From Hirudo medicinalis (lineage: Eukaryota; Annelida; Clitellata; Hirudinida; Hirudinidae), in NCBI GenBank assembly GCA_011800805.1, contig MPNW01000475.1, positions 66,704 through 104,609 of the forward strand: a DNA stretch of 37,906 nucleotides. The letters are read 5' to 3'. Shown in pieces: positions 27,901-37,744 of this stretch (position 1 is the first letter of the stretch; the number at the start of each line of letters is the position of its first letter). Made by a program: the position numbers and the translations under genes. The notes under the pieces are model-generated. The model was not told the DNA's origin. It was given only the letters and a program-made list of their open reading frames with translations, and made no database searches.

Positions 27901-30195
27901 AAGATTATTATTATTAGCGACAACAACAACCTTCATTAAAGTAATAATATTTAGGGCTCCTTAAATTATTGATTTATTATTATTTCTAATTATTGCAATT
28001 ACTATTAATTTATTATTAATATGTATTTCAAATGATATCCTTTGTGGGAGAGAATTATTTCACAAATATCTATTGTTAGGATTAAATAATATTTGAAAGT
28101 CACCTTTAAGAAACCATTTTTAAACAGAAAGTGAAGCCTTCAATTTTTCCTCCGGAGATGTCATTGTTTTCCGATTCTTACCTTTCGAGAGACCTGACAG
28201 CACTGAAGATGTGGTCGTTTTTGGAATAAAAACTCAACGAAGTAATGGCTCATTGGTCATCCTATCCGATGACCACTTTACTAACACCATCAAAATATCT
28301 TTGGTTAGGACTGGATAATTACTTATTAACGGATAAGTAATAAATATTAATAAATCGATCGTAATTGCGTTAGTTATTAGGCAAGGTACACGTGTGGGTG
28401 ATGATCAATAGGAAATTAAGCGAAATGATTGCTTCTCAGAAGATTTCTGACGGCGAATATCACGTCGTTCGATTCTTCAGAGTTGGTTCTCGATTGACAT
28501 TGCAAATTAATAACAACTCCCCTCAACACCTCAACAGATCAGGTAGAATTATGTAAAACTGTATAAATCACTTTCCAATCACTTTTCGTTCATAACAAAT
28601 GCCAATTTAGAATTATATGAATACTTAAATAGAATAATGTTTGATCTCCCTTTAATAAATGACATTTATATTTTAATATTTTTTTATTTTATTTAATAAA
28701 CATTTTTGTAAATAAATTTTCGATTTCTGAAAGAAGTTTAAAGTTAAAATTTTCCAGAATACTATCAAGATGAAGTTTTTCACAAGCAGGCGAGGATCAT
28801 CGTTGGCGGTATGCAGCGTGGTTCCGATTTGACAAACGAATTTAACGGCCTAATAGCAGGTTCTTAGCAATCAGCTGGCAATTTCAACTGATTTTTGAAG
28901 ATCATCTTTAATAATAAAAAGGCAGGATATCGTAAAATTCACTCATTAATATAAAAAGTTTGATTTAAAAAATATTTCATAACATCAATTATTAAATTTG
29001 ATTGCTAATATTTGTGAAAAAAATATTTGACAACCAATCGTTGTATTATATCTATCTATCTATTCTCGTTTTCTTGCAAATGGTCTTTATTTGCAGTCTT
29101 TTGTATTCTGCTTTCATAACTCAAGATAAACTAACAATATAACATAAATATGTTGTCAGTGGAATATATTGCAACAGGATTATTCGTCAACAAGCTGTTT
29201 ATCTTCGAGATGGTGATCAGGAACCATAGCAGCATCATCGCGTTTGGAAACATCAGCAGCCGGAGAAATTTATCCGGGCACAAGTGATAACGAACCCTTT
29301 GCTATTGAAAATTTTGTGCGAACATTTAAAATACTATACAAATGCAGGCATAAAACTCTACATAAAGACAAGATTCTCTTCTCGCGCACCGAACGCTTGC
29401 CCACGTATCCAAGCATCAACCGCCTGGTAAGTGAGGTTAGAAGAAATAGGTCACGAGGAATTTCTGTAAACTGCGTTTTCACGAAGGCTGCTGACGACGA
29501 TATAATCATTCCAACATTGTTTGGGGGCGAATGTGAAGATTTTTACGATTCAATTCCAGAATTTTGTGGACACAATTTGTCTGATGATTCATTTGTGTAT
29601 CCCTCGTCAATGAGGCAAGAGTTACATTTGAATTTATGATTGGCAAAATATGTGAAATGTCAAGTTTATTTTAAGAAAAATTGCGTGGAAGACCATAAGC
29701 ACTACAGGGAGACCAAAAGAATTCTGTAATGCCTCAGCATGTCCGAATCTTTCGATTCCCACAAAGGTTTCATTGAAGCCAACTCATTCAACAAATTCTA
29801 AATCTGAGATGCACATCGTTGAACGACTTTTTACTCTGAAAAGCAACATTCGGCAAAGTCCAATCCCGGACGATAGTTTAATAGTCAGAAAGTTTCATGG
29901 AAAAGAGGACGAGGTGATTCAGGAAAACTACAACTACATAGTTCCTGATCATTTGGTGTCTTCCATGATCACAAATATTCTGCTTACTATAGGGATTTCG
30001 ACAAGCTCGATTGTCCTTGTCATCGTCATGCTGTATGTGGCTAAGAAATGCTCCAAAACAAAAAAGACTGAAGTTTTTGCTCCTGAAGAATTCAATAAAT
30101 TTATCACACACAGCCCACCGCAAGTCAGCACGCAGTCTTTCCTCAACGTCAAGCATCACTGCAGCGAAAGCTACGTTAAGGAATGGTTTATATAG
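24821..30195 (+). CDS. Short neurexin: signal peptide, LNS, EGF, LNS, TM, PDZ ligand
   Basis: Spliced CDS: 24821-24914, 25717-25844, 25922-26016, 26736-27234 (containing a 128-nt assembly duplication), 27778-27885, 28128-28303, 28374-28542, 28758-28859, 29178-29283, 29348-29426, 29487-29594 and 29767-30195; an optional 27-nt microexon lies at 27299-27325. With the duplication collapsed all phases agree and give about 654 aa. Neurexins are presynaptic type I membrane proteins that bind neuroligins and other postsynaptic partners through LNS domains, and bind PDZ proteins inside the cell. The two LNS domains and the EGF align with LNS5, EGF-C and LNS6 of alpha-neurexin. No LNS1-4 exons were found upstream in the window. 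It may be an independent short gene or an internal-promoter isoform of a larger gene starting outside the window. Confidence 0.85.
25717..27234 (+). CDS. Neurexin LNS domain 1 (LNS5-like), three exons
   Basis: Exons 25717-25844, 25922-26016 and 26736-27234. The spliced frame reads LSKSSFSIYFQIKTRMLTGL, then ELHHGKIRYIFKMDSDTKIL, PLNVSDGRIHEVHIQRP, CEIHIGGTSGYMYG, GYIGCMSSIDLDGNP and KFKDQIVYGCD. This follows the LNS5 pattern (PLNDxxWH, LYIGG, GCLASVDLNG, final Cys). The third exon includes a 127-bp exact duplication around N at 27025; removing it restores the frame. The exon ends at a GC donor. Confidence 0.85.
26355..26408 (+). repeat. 23-bp tandem repeat in a neurexin intron
   Basis: TTACACGTATTTATATATTA and its next three bases occur at 26355-26377 and 26386-26408. 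Confidence 0.75.
26898..27152 (+). repeat. 127-bp exact duplication flanking N: assembly artefact in an exon
   Basis: 26898-27024 equals 27026-27152, with N at 27025. The 128-nt offset shifts the LNS frame by two. With one copy removed, exon phase and LNS homology run through. Confidence 0.9.
27299..27325 (+). CDS. Candidate 27-nt neurexin microexon
   Basis: Flanked by acceptor TTTCTACAG and donor CAG|GTCTGA, phase 1-1, encoding EEGEFKSIA between the first LNS domain and the EGF. Neurexins use several microexon splice sites, so a cassette here is plausible. The protein is in frame with or without it. Confidence 0.45.
27778..27885 (+). CDS. Neurexin EGF-like domain exon
   Basis: 108 nt, phase 1-1, acceptor TTTCAAAG and donor G|GTAATA. 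Reads CGCRNGGLCRGGACDCKLTT followed by YSGRFCEE. It has the CxNGGxC...CxC...YxGxxC spacing of neurexin EGF repeats, though the first cysteine pair is compressed compared with EGF-C of vertebrates. Confidence 0.85.
28128..29283 (+). CDS. Neurexin LNS domain 2 (LNS6-like), four exons
   Basis: Exons 28128-28303, 28374-28542, 28758-28859 and 29178-29283. Reads FRFLPFERPDSTEDVVVFGI, then KISLLLGKVHVWVMINRKL, ISDGEYHVVRFFRVGSRLTL, ARIIVGGMQRG, NEFNGLIAGLFVNKLFIFEM and NHSSIIAFGNI. This matches LNS6 of neurexin almost block by block (INDGKYHVVRF, IIIGG, GLYYNG, IAIVGNV). The acceptor at 28371-28373 (GTTAG) was chosen over two later ones because it preserves the alignment length. LNS6 is the main neuroligin-binding domain in vertebrates. 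Confidence 0.85.
29348..30195 (+). CDS. Neurexin stalk, transmembrane helix and PDZ-ligand tail
   Basis: Exons 29348-29426, 29487-29594 and 29767-30195, separated by introns of 60 and 172 nt (the intron before 29348 is 64 nt). The stalk includes AADDDIIIPTLFGGECEDFY, recalling the DDxI...EC juxtamembrane segment of other neurexins. The membrane helix is about ITNILLTIGISTSSIVLVIV plus MLYVAKKC. The tail of about 54 aa ends YVKEWFI, close to the KEWYV/KEYYV PDZ ligand of neurexins. The stop is TAG at 30193. The exact stalk splice sites are the least certain part of the model. Confidence 0.75.
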
Positions 30196-30639
30196 GTGCC
30201 AAGGACAACATTTATAGATTTTCTAGTACCCTACTAATATATTTTTCGACATGTTACAATTACCATGTAGTTTGCTTTAGTTTATTGGACTCAATATCAA
30301 TTCAGGTCCATGTTATGCCACTCACAATCTTCTGGACGGAAATTGTTAATTGGTTTAAAAACTCCTATTTCATCATTATGAAGTTAATCATCACAAGAAA
30401 AAGTGTCTTAAAGATGCGGGCCAGAACCATGATGACTCTAGCATGTGATGCAAATATTGTAATATTCAAATGTTTGAGCCATTCCATTGCATAACCTGAT
30501 GATTCGGATTGAAATCTAAAACAAAAGAAATTATATTCTGAATGATGTCGATGATGATGTTATGTTGGTAAATATATGGCAATACATAACAATTTGGCAA
30601 ATTGTTTTTAAGAGACATTCAGGCAAAATCGGACCGTAG
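30196..30639. other. Neurexin 3' flank
   Basis: Presumed 3' UTR and intergenic sequence. I found no canonical AATAAA on the plus strand close to the stop. Confidence 0.35.
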
Positions 30640-30915
30640 TTTCACGGGCTGCCTTGAAACTAATCTAACGTTCACTTCATATAACAGACGGTTAGAGCGA
30701 AATATTCTGCTCTTAAGTTGCAGATACACCCAGATATATTCGGTCGACACACTTGGCGACACAATAAGGTCCTCAAGGAAATGGTAGGAGCCGCCAAGAT
30801 GGATCTCTCACAAAATCGTGACGGAATGGAAATTGTATTTCTTGCGGGAAGGCTTTTCATTACCCTGCAAAAAAAAAACATACTCCATCCGAGGAGACAT
30901 TCTTGCAGAAACTAA
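30640..30915 (+). pseudogene. Retroelement coding fragment (RHTWRHNKVL type)
   Basis: One frame reads LQIHPDIFGRHTWRHNKVLK. The GRxTWRHxxVL motif occurs, as I recall, in the C-terminal region of LINE-type polyproteins of marine invertebrates and other animals. Frameshifts surround it. Family assignment is tentative. Confidence 0.35.
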
Positions 30916-31879
30916 TGACTGGAACCTCTCAGATAGGGCCTCCGAAAGGGTGGGCATTGGGGACAATTACCCAGGGACCCGGCAATTGTTTGGGACTCGT
31001 CCAGGTTTAAACCTCTTTTTTTTATTTAGCATTATCAAATTATCATAGGGGCCAGAAATTTGTCGGCGACCCTGCTCTCAGCTAACCCAGAAGAAATGAT
31101 TTTTTTCATTTTTTTATACTTAAACCACCTCTCAAACATGTTAGGGGATTGTGCAAGAGGCCGATACAAGCTTTCAATTTGTAAAGATGACGGCGGGAGG
31201 ATAGGGTCAAAGATAGCAATGCGCTAAAAACATAGAAATACTTGGTTTGTCGAGTGAAAGGGGATAGGAATCGACTTGGGACCCTGCCCCGGTACATTTT
31301 AGCCGGGGAATGACGTAAATCATGTATAAGAAATGTAAACACTTTATTTTAAATGCGAACGATTCTATATCAGAATCCAAGTTATAAATTCATTTCGTGG
31401 AATCAAATCATCAGGATACTTGGGGCATCGATGTGGATTGACACTGACACTGCTCTGACGTTATACTTAAGTAATGTTTCCGCATTGTTGCGCAAAAGTT
31501 TCACTCTGTCCCCCCCCCGAATGCACTTCGCCACTTCGAACTCCCTTTCACTATCCCTTGATTTATCAATTTATTTAATTGATTAAAGTCCGTTGCATAA
31601 CTTAGATGATTTGAACAAACGACCAGACTATCACTTGAGCTGGGAGGTGGGCTTAAATACACTCTTGCCAGCTTTGCCAGGGCTGACAGTTCGTACCGGC
31701 ACACCTTTCAGAAGGAAAGAGCGTCATCCAAGGCACCTAAACGTTTTTTCTTCATGCACGACTCTATAACCCTCTCGATCTCCTCAGATACATTCTGGGC
31801 TACTCCTGCACAGGGACGTCATTTCATCTTTTTCCAAGGAGGACAAACCCTTGCATAACTTGAAGAGATGACCTTTTTT
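30916..31879. other. Unassigned, probably decayed repeat sequence
   Basis: GC is higher than in neighbouring intergenic DNA, and short frames are open on both strands. No domain was recognised. Confidence 0.35.
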
Positions 31880-33640
31880 TGCTTCTAGCCTAAAGTCAAT
31901 GAGGCAATGGGATAAGAGGGGGGTCAACTGTAAATCAAAACCTGCAACTTTCAGAAGATTAGTAGGCAATGAAATACTATCAAAAGAGAACTGGTCTATT
32001 GTAACAAACTCTTGCACTGGCAATAAATCAAACATATATTCAACCTTCTTAGATATATACTTAAAGATCTTCAATATCTGCTTCCCTTGTTTGCTCCCAC
32101 AAATCTGCTAGATCTAAAAATGAATGGATGACTCCCTGACCTTATTAAATCATGTAAGAAGAACAATATACTTCATCAGAACTATATCAAAAATCCAACA
32201 ATTAACACCATAGAAAAGTTATATCACTCCAGAAATAAGTTCAAATCAAAGTAAACTTCAGCCATCAAAGAATTCTACTCAGCCAAGTTTGCTTTATGCA
32301 AAAGATAACCTTAAGCAACCTGGAAACTAATAAATCTACTCATTGGCAAGCAAAAGTCTAGCGAGCATTGCAAAGCCTTCCTCACAAAAGATGGCATGTT
32401 ACTGACTTCACCATCTGACATTGCTAACTCTTTCAACACCTATTTTGCCAATATTCGCATCTGGCCAGCCAAATCCCTCTGCAGCACTCTACATTTGACA
32501 CCTATCTCAAAAGTCCTGCTGCCCAACTCAGAAGCCTTCTGCCAACAACTGCTATGGAAATTATTCACTTAGCAAAACAATTAAATGCAACTCATAGTTG
32601 TGGTAATGATGGAGTCGATAATCACTTGGCTTAAAAATCAATCCGATACATCGCAACTCCTCTGGCTTCCATAATCAACTACTCACTATGCTCTGGCCAT
32701 TTTTCCAATCAATTGAAGGAACCAAAGGTAGTTCTCATTTACAAGTCTGGGAAGAAAGACCTTCTTGCCAACAATTGGCTAATCTATATCCTAAACTATT
32801 TTTCAAATTTCATCGAAAAAGTCATGTGCACAAGGCTTTACAGCTATCAAAATTCTCCATGATAATTGAAAATCAATATGGCTTCAGATATAACCACTCC
32901 ACCTTCATGCCACTAATTCATCTCCACTCCAAAATTACAAGTGCCCTAGACAATAGAAAATACAACTGGCATATTCCTAGACTTGGCAAAAGCTTTTGAT
33001 ACTGTTCATCACCAAATCCTGCTCCAAAAGTTACGAGTATTATGGAGTCAGAGGGATCCTGCTAAAGTGGTTCCAGAGTCACCTCTAAGAACTCAACAAG
33101 TATATTTCCTTGGCACCATGTCACCAGTTGCACACATTTCTTGTGAAGTACCACAAGGATCTATATTAGGTCCACTCTTATTTCTCATTTACATAAACAA
33201 TTTGTGTTCAATCTCCACTCTTAGAATTTGTTTTGTTTGCTAATTACACAAATCTTTTCATCTCTGGTGATAATCTATCCAATCTCTATGAAGACATCAA
33301 CAATGAAATGAATCTCCTGTTTCAGTGGTTTTTTGCAAATAGACTTTCCCAAAAGCTGACCAAAACTATATTCTGTTTCACTATTTGAATAGGAAAATTG
33401 TCTGCAATAACACCTTACAAATTAATGGCATCCCCATAAATTGTGTCAAATGTTTTACCTAGCAAATCTTTAAAATCATCAAAATTATTTGGAGATATCA
33501 TTCCAATAGTTTTAAAAAAGAAACAAATCATTGCAAAAACACATCTATTCTGCCTTCCAACTCAATCAAAGGTATCACCTTGCATGCAGCATCTCCTCAC
33601 CAACTACATTTTTACACAAAGTTTGCAACAAAAAATTTAA
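31880..33640 (+). mobile_element. Degenerate non-LTR retrotransposon (CR1/Jockey-like RT)
   Basis: The plus strand carries the linker before RT (NEILSKENWSIVTNS, STFLDIYLKIFN), then SPSDIANSFNTYFANI, then RT blocks FLDLAKAFDTVHHQILLQKL and CEVPQGSILGPLLFLIYINN, then a degraded FADD region (TNLFISGDNLSNL). Stops and frameshifts are frequent. The endonuclease is not recognised, so the copy is 5'-truncated. No RNase H follows, unlike the 1.6-3.6 kb LINE. Confidence 0.75.
32983..33243 (+). pseudogene. LINE reverse transcriptase core fragment
   Basis: Contains AKAFDTVHHQILLQKL (first catalytic Asp is in the related frame just upstream, LDLAKAFD) and VPQGSILGPLLFLIYINN. The FADD box beyond it reads FAN-stop-TN, so the active site is destroyed. 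Confidence 0.75.
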
Positions 33641-33982
33641 GTATTGTGAATTTAGCAATATTACGATTCAATTAATTTAATTCTTAAGACAACCATAAAT
33701 AACGACCACAAGATTAAATAGCTTGGAGCCTAGCATAAACGACATCAGGCAGAAAAAAATAAAAACTTGAAGGTCAGAAAAAAGATTGCAAATGTTACTC
33801 AACACTCTCATTTTTAACATACTTTTAGGGATGGTGCACAATTGCAAGAACATAAAAAAGAAACAAATATTTATGAAAATCTCAGTGAGAACTTATTCAG
33901 AGTAGTACTTAAAAACTTCAAGCTTTGTAGCTGTTGCTAAACCTATCACTTTCAAAGTAACTTCTCATCTGCAATTCAAATT
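33641..33982. other. Region downstream of PCMT1, no gene recognised
   Basis: Likely PCMT1 3' UTR (minus strand) and intergenic DNA. No canonical poly(A) signal was picked out with confidence. Confidence 0.35.
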
Positions 33983-35255
33983 TCATAAATCTCTACCATG
34001 ACCTCTGAAAAGAAGTTTAGGCAATTTTCATAGCACTTTTGTCAAAACAGACAGGAGCTTTGCAAACCTGGGCCACTGTTTCTCCTTGCTGGTTAAAGGC
34101 ACATATACCACACCCATGAGATTCTGATGTGTCACTTTACCGTCGCTGTGCTTATCAACTTGTGTTAAGACTTGATTGTGCCCTTCAGGTCCCACAGGGA
34201 GAATCAACCTTCCACCAGGCTTGAGCTGATCAATTAGCTGCAATGACAACTTTTTGTAAATAAAGCTCACCATAGCACAAGTAAATAAATACTTCTTGTG
34301 GGATAGAACTGGCAGCTGCTCCGACGTGAATTGCGTCGTATGGAGCCAACGGACCGTAACCCTTCCTTCCATCGCCCACCACGATTTTCATCCTGTCTGT
34401 CTTGAGGAATTCTGATGCAACAGGGTCTTTCTTGATGTTTTCAAGAGAGCTTTTGACTAGTTCATCGATATGGTCAATTCCAACTGCTAGACCGGTGCTT
34501 CCAACCTAGGGATTAAAACATTTATTACAACCAATGTCAAATGAATGCAATGATCATCAGCATTACAAACCATGTGAGCCATGCAAGAGACCAAGTAGCC
34601 ACTACCTGATCCTACATCCAAAACTTTAGAACCTTCATTCATGTGGTCAGCCATTAGCTCCAGAGCATGAGCATGCTAATGAATTAAAGCTAATAAATGT
34701 ATTATTAATAATAGTTAATGAGTATCATTATTAGAATAAAATCAAAAACACATTTAGGGCAAGCAGACCATATGTGGAGCACTAATGGTGACAGAAAATC
34801 CAATGCTTTGCGGGGAATCTTGGTATGGATTATGCTTGGAATAGAATCCTCTGTCTATGGCTTTCATTGCAGCTGCAACTCTTGGGTTTCTAATGATCCC
34901 ATTCCCTGTATTGGATGAATAATATGGAATAAAAACAACACTGCCAATCTACTTATGATGTACGAGTTCCCGCATGCAGTGGTAATAGCAACAGTCGTAA
35001 TGTGTCATGTTCGAAACCCAACCTGGACTGCCACAAGCGCTATATAAATGGTTAACAAGAAGTGCCTCTGACTCACTATGCATATGGTGCTATATAAATC
35101 AACTACATTTACATTTACGATAAACATATATTAACAAATGTTGATAAAGACATCAGGGGCAAGAATGCTATAAAATGCCATTGAATACAATGAAACAAAC
35201 TTTCCAAATTTTCAACTAAATTTGTATTGTTTAATCCACTTGACTTCCAAGCCAT
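33983..35255 (-). CDS. PCMT1: Protein-L-isoaspartate(D-aspartate) O-methyltransferase
   Basis: Exons, 5' to 3': 35255-35201, 34905-34769, 34675-34571, 34505-34293, 34237-34068 and 34004-33983. All phases agree and give 233 aa, against 227-228 in mammals. The enzyme methylates isoaspartyl residues with S-adenosylmethionine to start repair of damaged proteins, mainly in the cytosol. Visible motifs: MAWKSSG start, [37 protein letters not shown], the SAM-binding [55 protein letters not shown] and the C-terminal [13 protein letters not shown]. The catalytic neighbourhood (TISAPHM and DAIHVGAA) is intact. The final 63-nt intron may be retained, giving a different C-terminus that stops at 34028. A SINE-like repeat sits in the first intron. 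Confidence 0.93.
34962..35118 (-). repeat. SINE-like AGCGC repeat, copy 5
   Basis: Contains AGCAACAGTCGTAATGTGTC, GTTCGAAACCCAACC, CACAAGCGCTATATAAATGG and TGGTGCTATATAAAT. It lies in PCMT1 intron 1. The GTTCGAAACCC B-box-like segment is intact in this copy. Confidence 0.7.
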
Positions 35256-35679
35256 GCCTGCTCTGAGAGACAATGATGACAAGATTCCAAAGAATTTCAC
35301 AGCATAAAATAACACTGCATTGTAAAAAAAAAATCAAGTAATTTTTAGAACAAATAATAATAAACGTGAGTAAAGAAAAAAGCAGGAAACCTAGAAAAAA
35401 AGATGTGAGGTTTTAACATTCTAAATTTTTTGTAGCTTCATCAACAAAGATCATTAATTATTAAAAATGCATTCTGATTGTCAGTCATTTCTTAAGAATT
35501 ATTCCTGATTTTAGACAATAAGTGTTAATGCTATAAATTTGGATAAGTTATATTGTTATTGATGGCTTATTGCACAATGCAATGATCAATCTTAGTAATT
35601 ATTCAGTAAAAATTTTGCTTCTATAAAGATCACTGAAAGTCCACTGATAGAATTAAGTTGATAAATTAGAATGATTTAC

Positions 35680-35790
35680 TTGTAGCCAAGAAATTAAATG
35701 CCGCGTGCCCATTGGCGATGCAGGAATGCAGGAATTTTGCAGGCTCGGCCTTGTCAAATATTTAATAGCGTTATTGAGATTACATTTCGC
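35680..35790 (-). other. Candidate 5' exon of PCMT1 (start codon split by the intron)
   Basis: Minus-strand sequence ending ...GCTACAA|GTAAAT would splice to an acceptor TTTTACAATGCAG at 35315-35316. The join A|TG would create an ATG followed by LFYAVKFFGILSSLSLRAG and then MAWKSSG. This resembles the hydrophobic N-terminal extension of the longest human PCMT1 form. An out-of-frame ATG sits at about 35712. The exon start is unknown. Confidence 0.3.
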
Positions 35791-36384
35791 AAGTAACCTA
35801 AATTTAGCCAGCTACTCCATATCTATAATTTATGACATTGCTCCGTTTGAAATTGCATATCGTCTGCACAATTTAAATTAGGTATGAATACCATTATCTT
35901 AAACGGTTATTGGGAAATACTAATAATTCAGAAATAAACAATTCCCAGGCATCCTAAAAGAACAAAATGCATTCAAAGCCTAAATGACACAGAAGCAACC
36001 ACTTCGTACAAAACAGCTAGACACCTCACTTGCTACAAGAACCGAACTCACTTCGTCGCAACGGCCGAAATAAATAAAATCCGATTCGAGGTCGAAGATG
36101 GAAATCTCATTTTTCCATTACTTTGGATATCGACAAACTTTTTTAATCATTTTTATAATAAATTATTTTCCAATATATTATTACAATTAATTTAAACGAA
36201 GTTGTATAATCGTTATAGGATGGTCGTGCAAGATCTACATATTCCGAGTGACTACTCGAACCAGATAAACAATTAGTTTCCTGATCGCTGTCGCGTCGCT
36301 GGCTTCTCCAATTTTTTTTTTAAATTCGTACTCTATCGAGAACTATGCTCCGAAAGACAACTTAAGAAATTTGAATTGTTATTC
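35791..36384. other. Intergenic region between PCMT1 and KXD1
   Basis: AT-rich and without recognised coding sequence. Confidence 0.45.
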
Positions 36385-36390
36385 TTTATT
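36385..36390 (-). terminator. KXD1 polyadenylation signal
   Basis: Minus-strand AATAAA lies about 37 nt downstream of the KXD1 stop codon. Confidence 0.6.
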
Positions 36391-36426
36391 CAATAAAAAA
36401 CAAGATTATTAAGTACATGAAATATC

Positions 36427-37317
36427 TAACATCTATCACAGTCATCAGGGACTTCGTAAACTTGTGTGCATGCTGAAAAATAATTTTTTAATTTGCAACC
36501 AAATCACACAATTTTAAGATAACGTTTACAAAAGTCTATATCAACGTGTAGACAAGAATATATATTTAGGTAATAAGATACAATATGTCCCACATCCAAC
36601 AATTATAATGGGGTTTTTATATAGAGATAAAAAGTGTCTTTTAAGTATGTTTGCACTACATATGCATAAAAGTATTACAAGGCTAGAAAAATATTCCAAA
36701 CATTCAACCTAACCTTCAAATTCCCTTGGATAGCATTTACTAAGTCTCTTTTTCAATAGCCTAAAATTACTCATATTTTAAATTTTGAAAAGCCTCAATT
36801 ATTTATAGAATAAATAAAATAAATCAATAATACAACCTTATTCGCTTAAAGATAGAATCCAGATCTTTTTTGGAATTAGTTAACATAATCAAATGTTTCT
36901 TAAACTGAGATTCCATCTCCGTGAAACGGCTATGAGACAGTCTGTTGAAATTCAGTAGCATCTCGTTTGTTTTTTCATAACGAGTCAGCCTGTGTAAAAG
37001 CAATTACAGTGTTGTGAATTACAAGCTTCTATAACATCACATTTCCCTTAGAAATTTTAGATTTTGATGCTGTACAAGACATCTGAAGACCCACTGTTTT
37101 CAATTACAAAAAAAAAACTTAACAAACATATTTAACAGAAGCATTTTCATTTAAGCCTTTTCAAAGTTGATCACAAATTCTTAAAGTGGATCACAAACAA
37201 CACAAATAAATCCAAATCTCACATTTGCTGTTGAATGTTCATCATTTCTGCTGTACTGTCCGGTCCTAAGCATGAAGTCAAATCATCTGCTTCAACTCGA
37301 ACCTCTACCTCTGCCAT
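36427..37317 (-). CDS. KXD1: KxDL motif-containing protein 1 (BORC/BLOC-1 related subunit)
   Basis: Exons: 37317-37223, 36989-36837, 36760-36714 and 36473-36427; 342 nt in total, 113 aa, with all phases consistent. Key residues: [36 protein letters not shown] and the family signature SKKDLDSIFKRIR, then LLKKRLSKCYPREFE. This closely follows KXD1 ([20 protein letters not shown]...MKRDLDSIFRRIRTLKGKL). KXD1 is a small, mainly helical subunit of BORC, which couples lysosomes to Arl8 and kinesin, and is linked to BLOC-1 in lysosome-related organelle biogenesis. Mammalian KXD1 is longer at the C-terminus (about 176 aa); here the tail after the helix is only VYEVPDDCDRC. The start ATG opens MAEVEVRVEADDL. 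Confidence 0.92.
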
Positions 37318-37740
37318 TCTTTATGCAGAACATGAAACCAAACACCGCCTACAGTCATAAGTTGTTTATTAAAAATACAAAGATATGTGACCGGGTAAAA
37401 TTAAGGAAAACAAGAATAATTATTAAAAAATGATAAAACAAACATTAAACAATAGCATAATAACGTTAGTTAACCAGCTGAAGAACTCAACTTAACTTGA
37501 GCGACAATAATATCCGTTTATGTAGAGATTGCCTCCCGTTTAATCAAGGTCTGACTCAATAAATCTACCTGAAACGGGCAGGAAGTTTTCACTTTTGAAT
37601 AAACAATGTTAAGACATGAATATGAATCTGTTTATTAAGTAGCGAAATTAAAGCTTTTCTAACTCATAGTTAGCATAAAACGGTTCTGTATTGTCATCTC
37701 TAGCTTCTAATATTATTAGTATTGCTACTGCTATTAATTA
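37318..37740. other. KXD1 upstream region and intergenic DNA
   Basis: Should contain the KXD1 promoter. No TATA box at a convincing distance was noted, which is usual for a housekeeping gene. Confidence 0.4.
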
Positions 37741-37744
37741 CCAG

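Noticed and set aside
28606..28700. Possible SS4-type cassette exon in the neurexin LNS6 intron
   Set aside because: An acceptor gives an open frame, but the only GT donor in range leaves 28 nt and breaks the phase.
29244..29639. Single 131-codon open frame across the neurexin stalk
   Set aside because: Only parts are exonic: two short introns (64 and 60 nt) with good sites interrupt it, and its first part is out of frame with the LNS6 exon.
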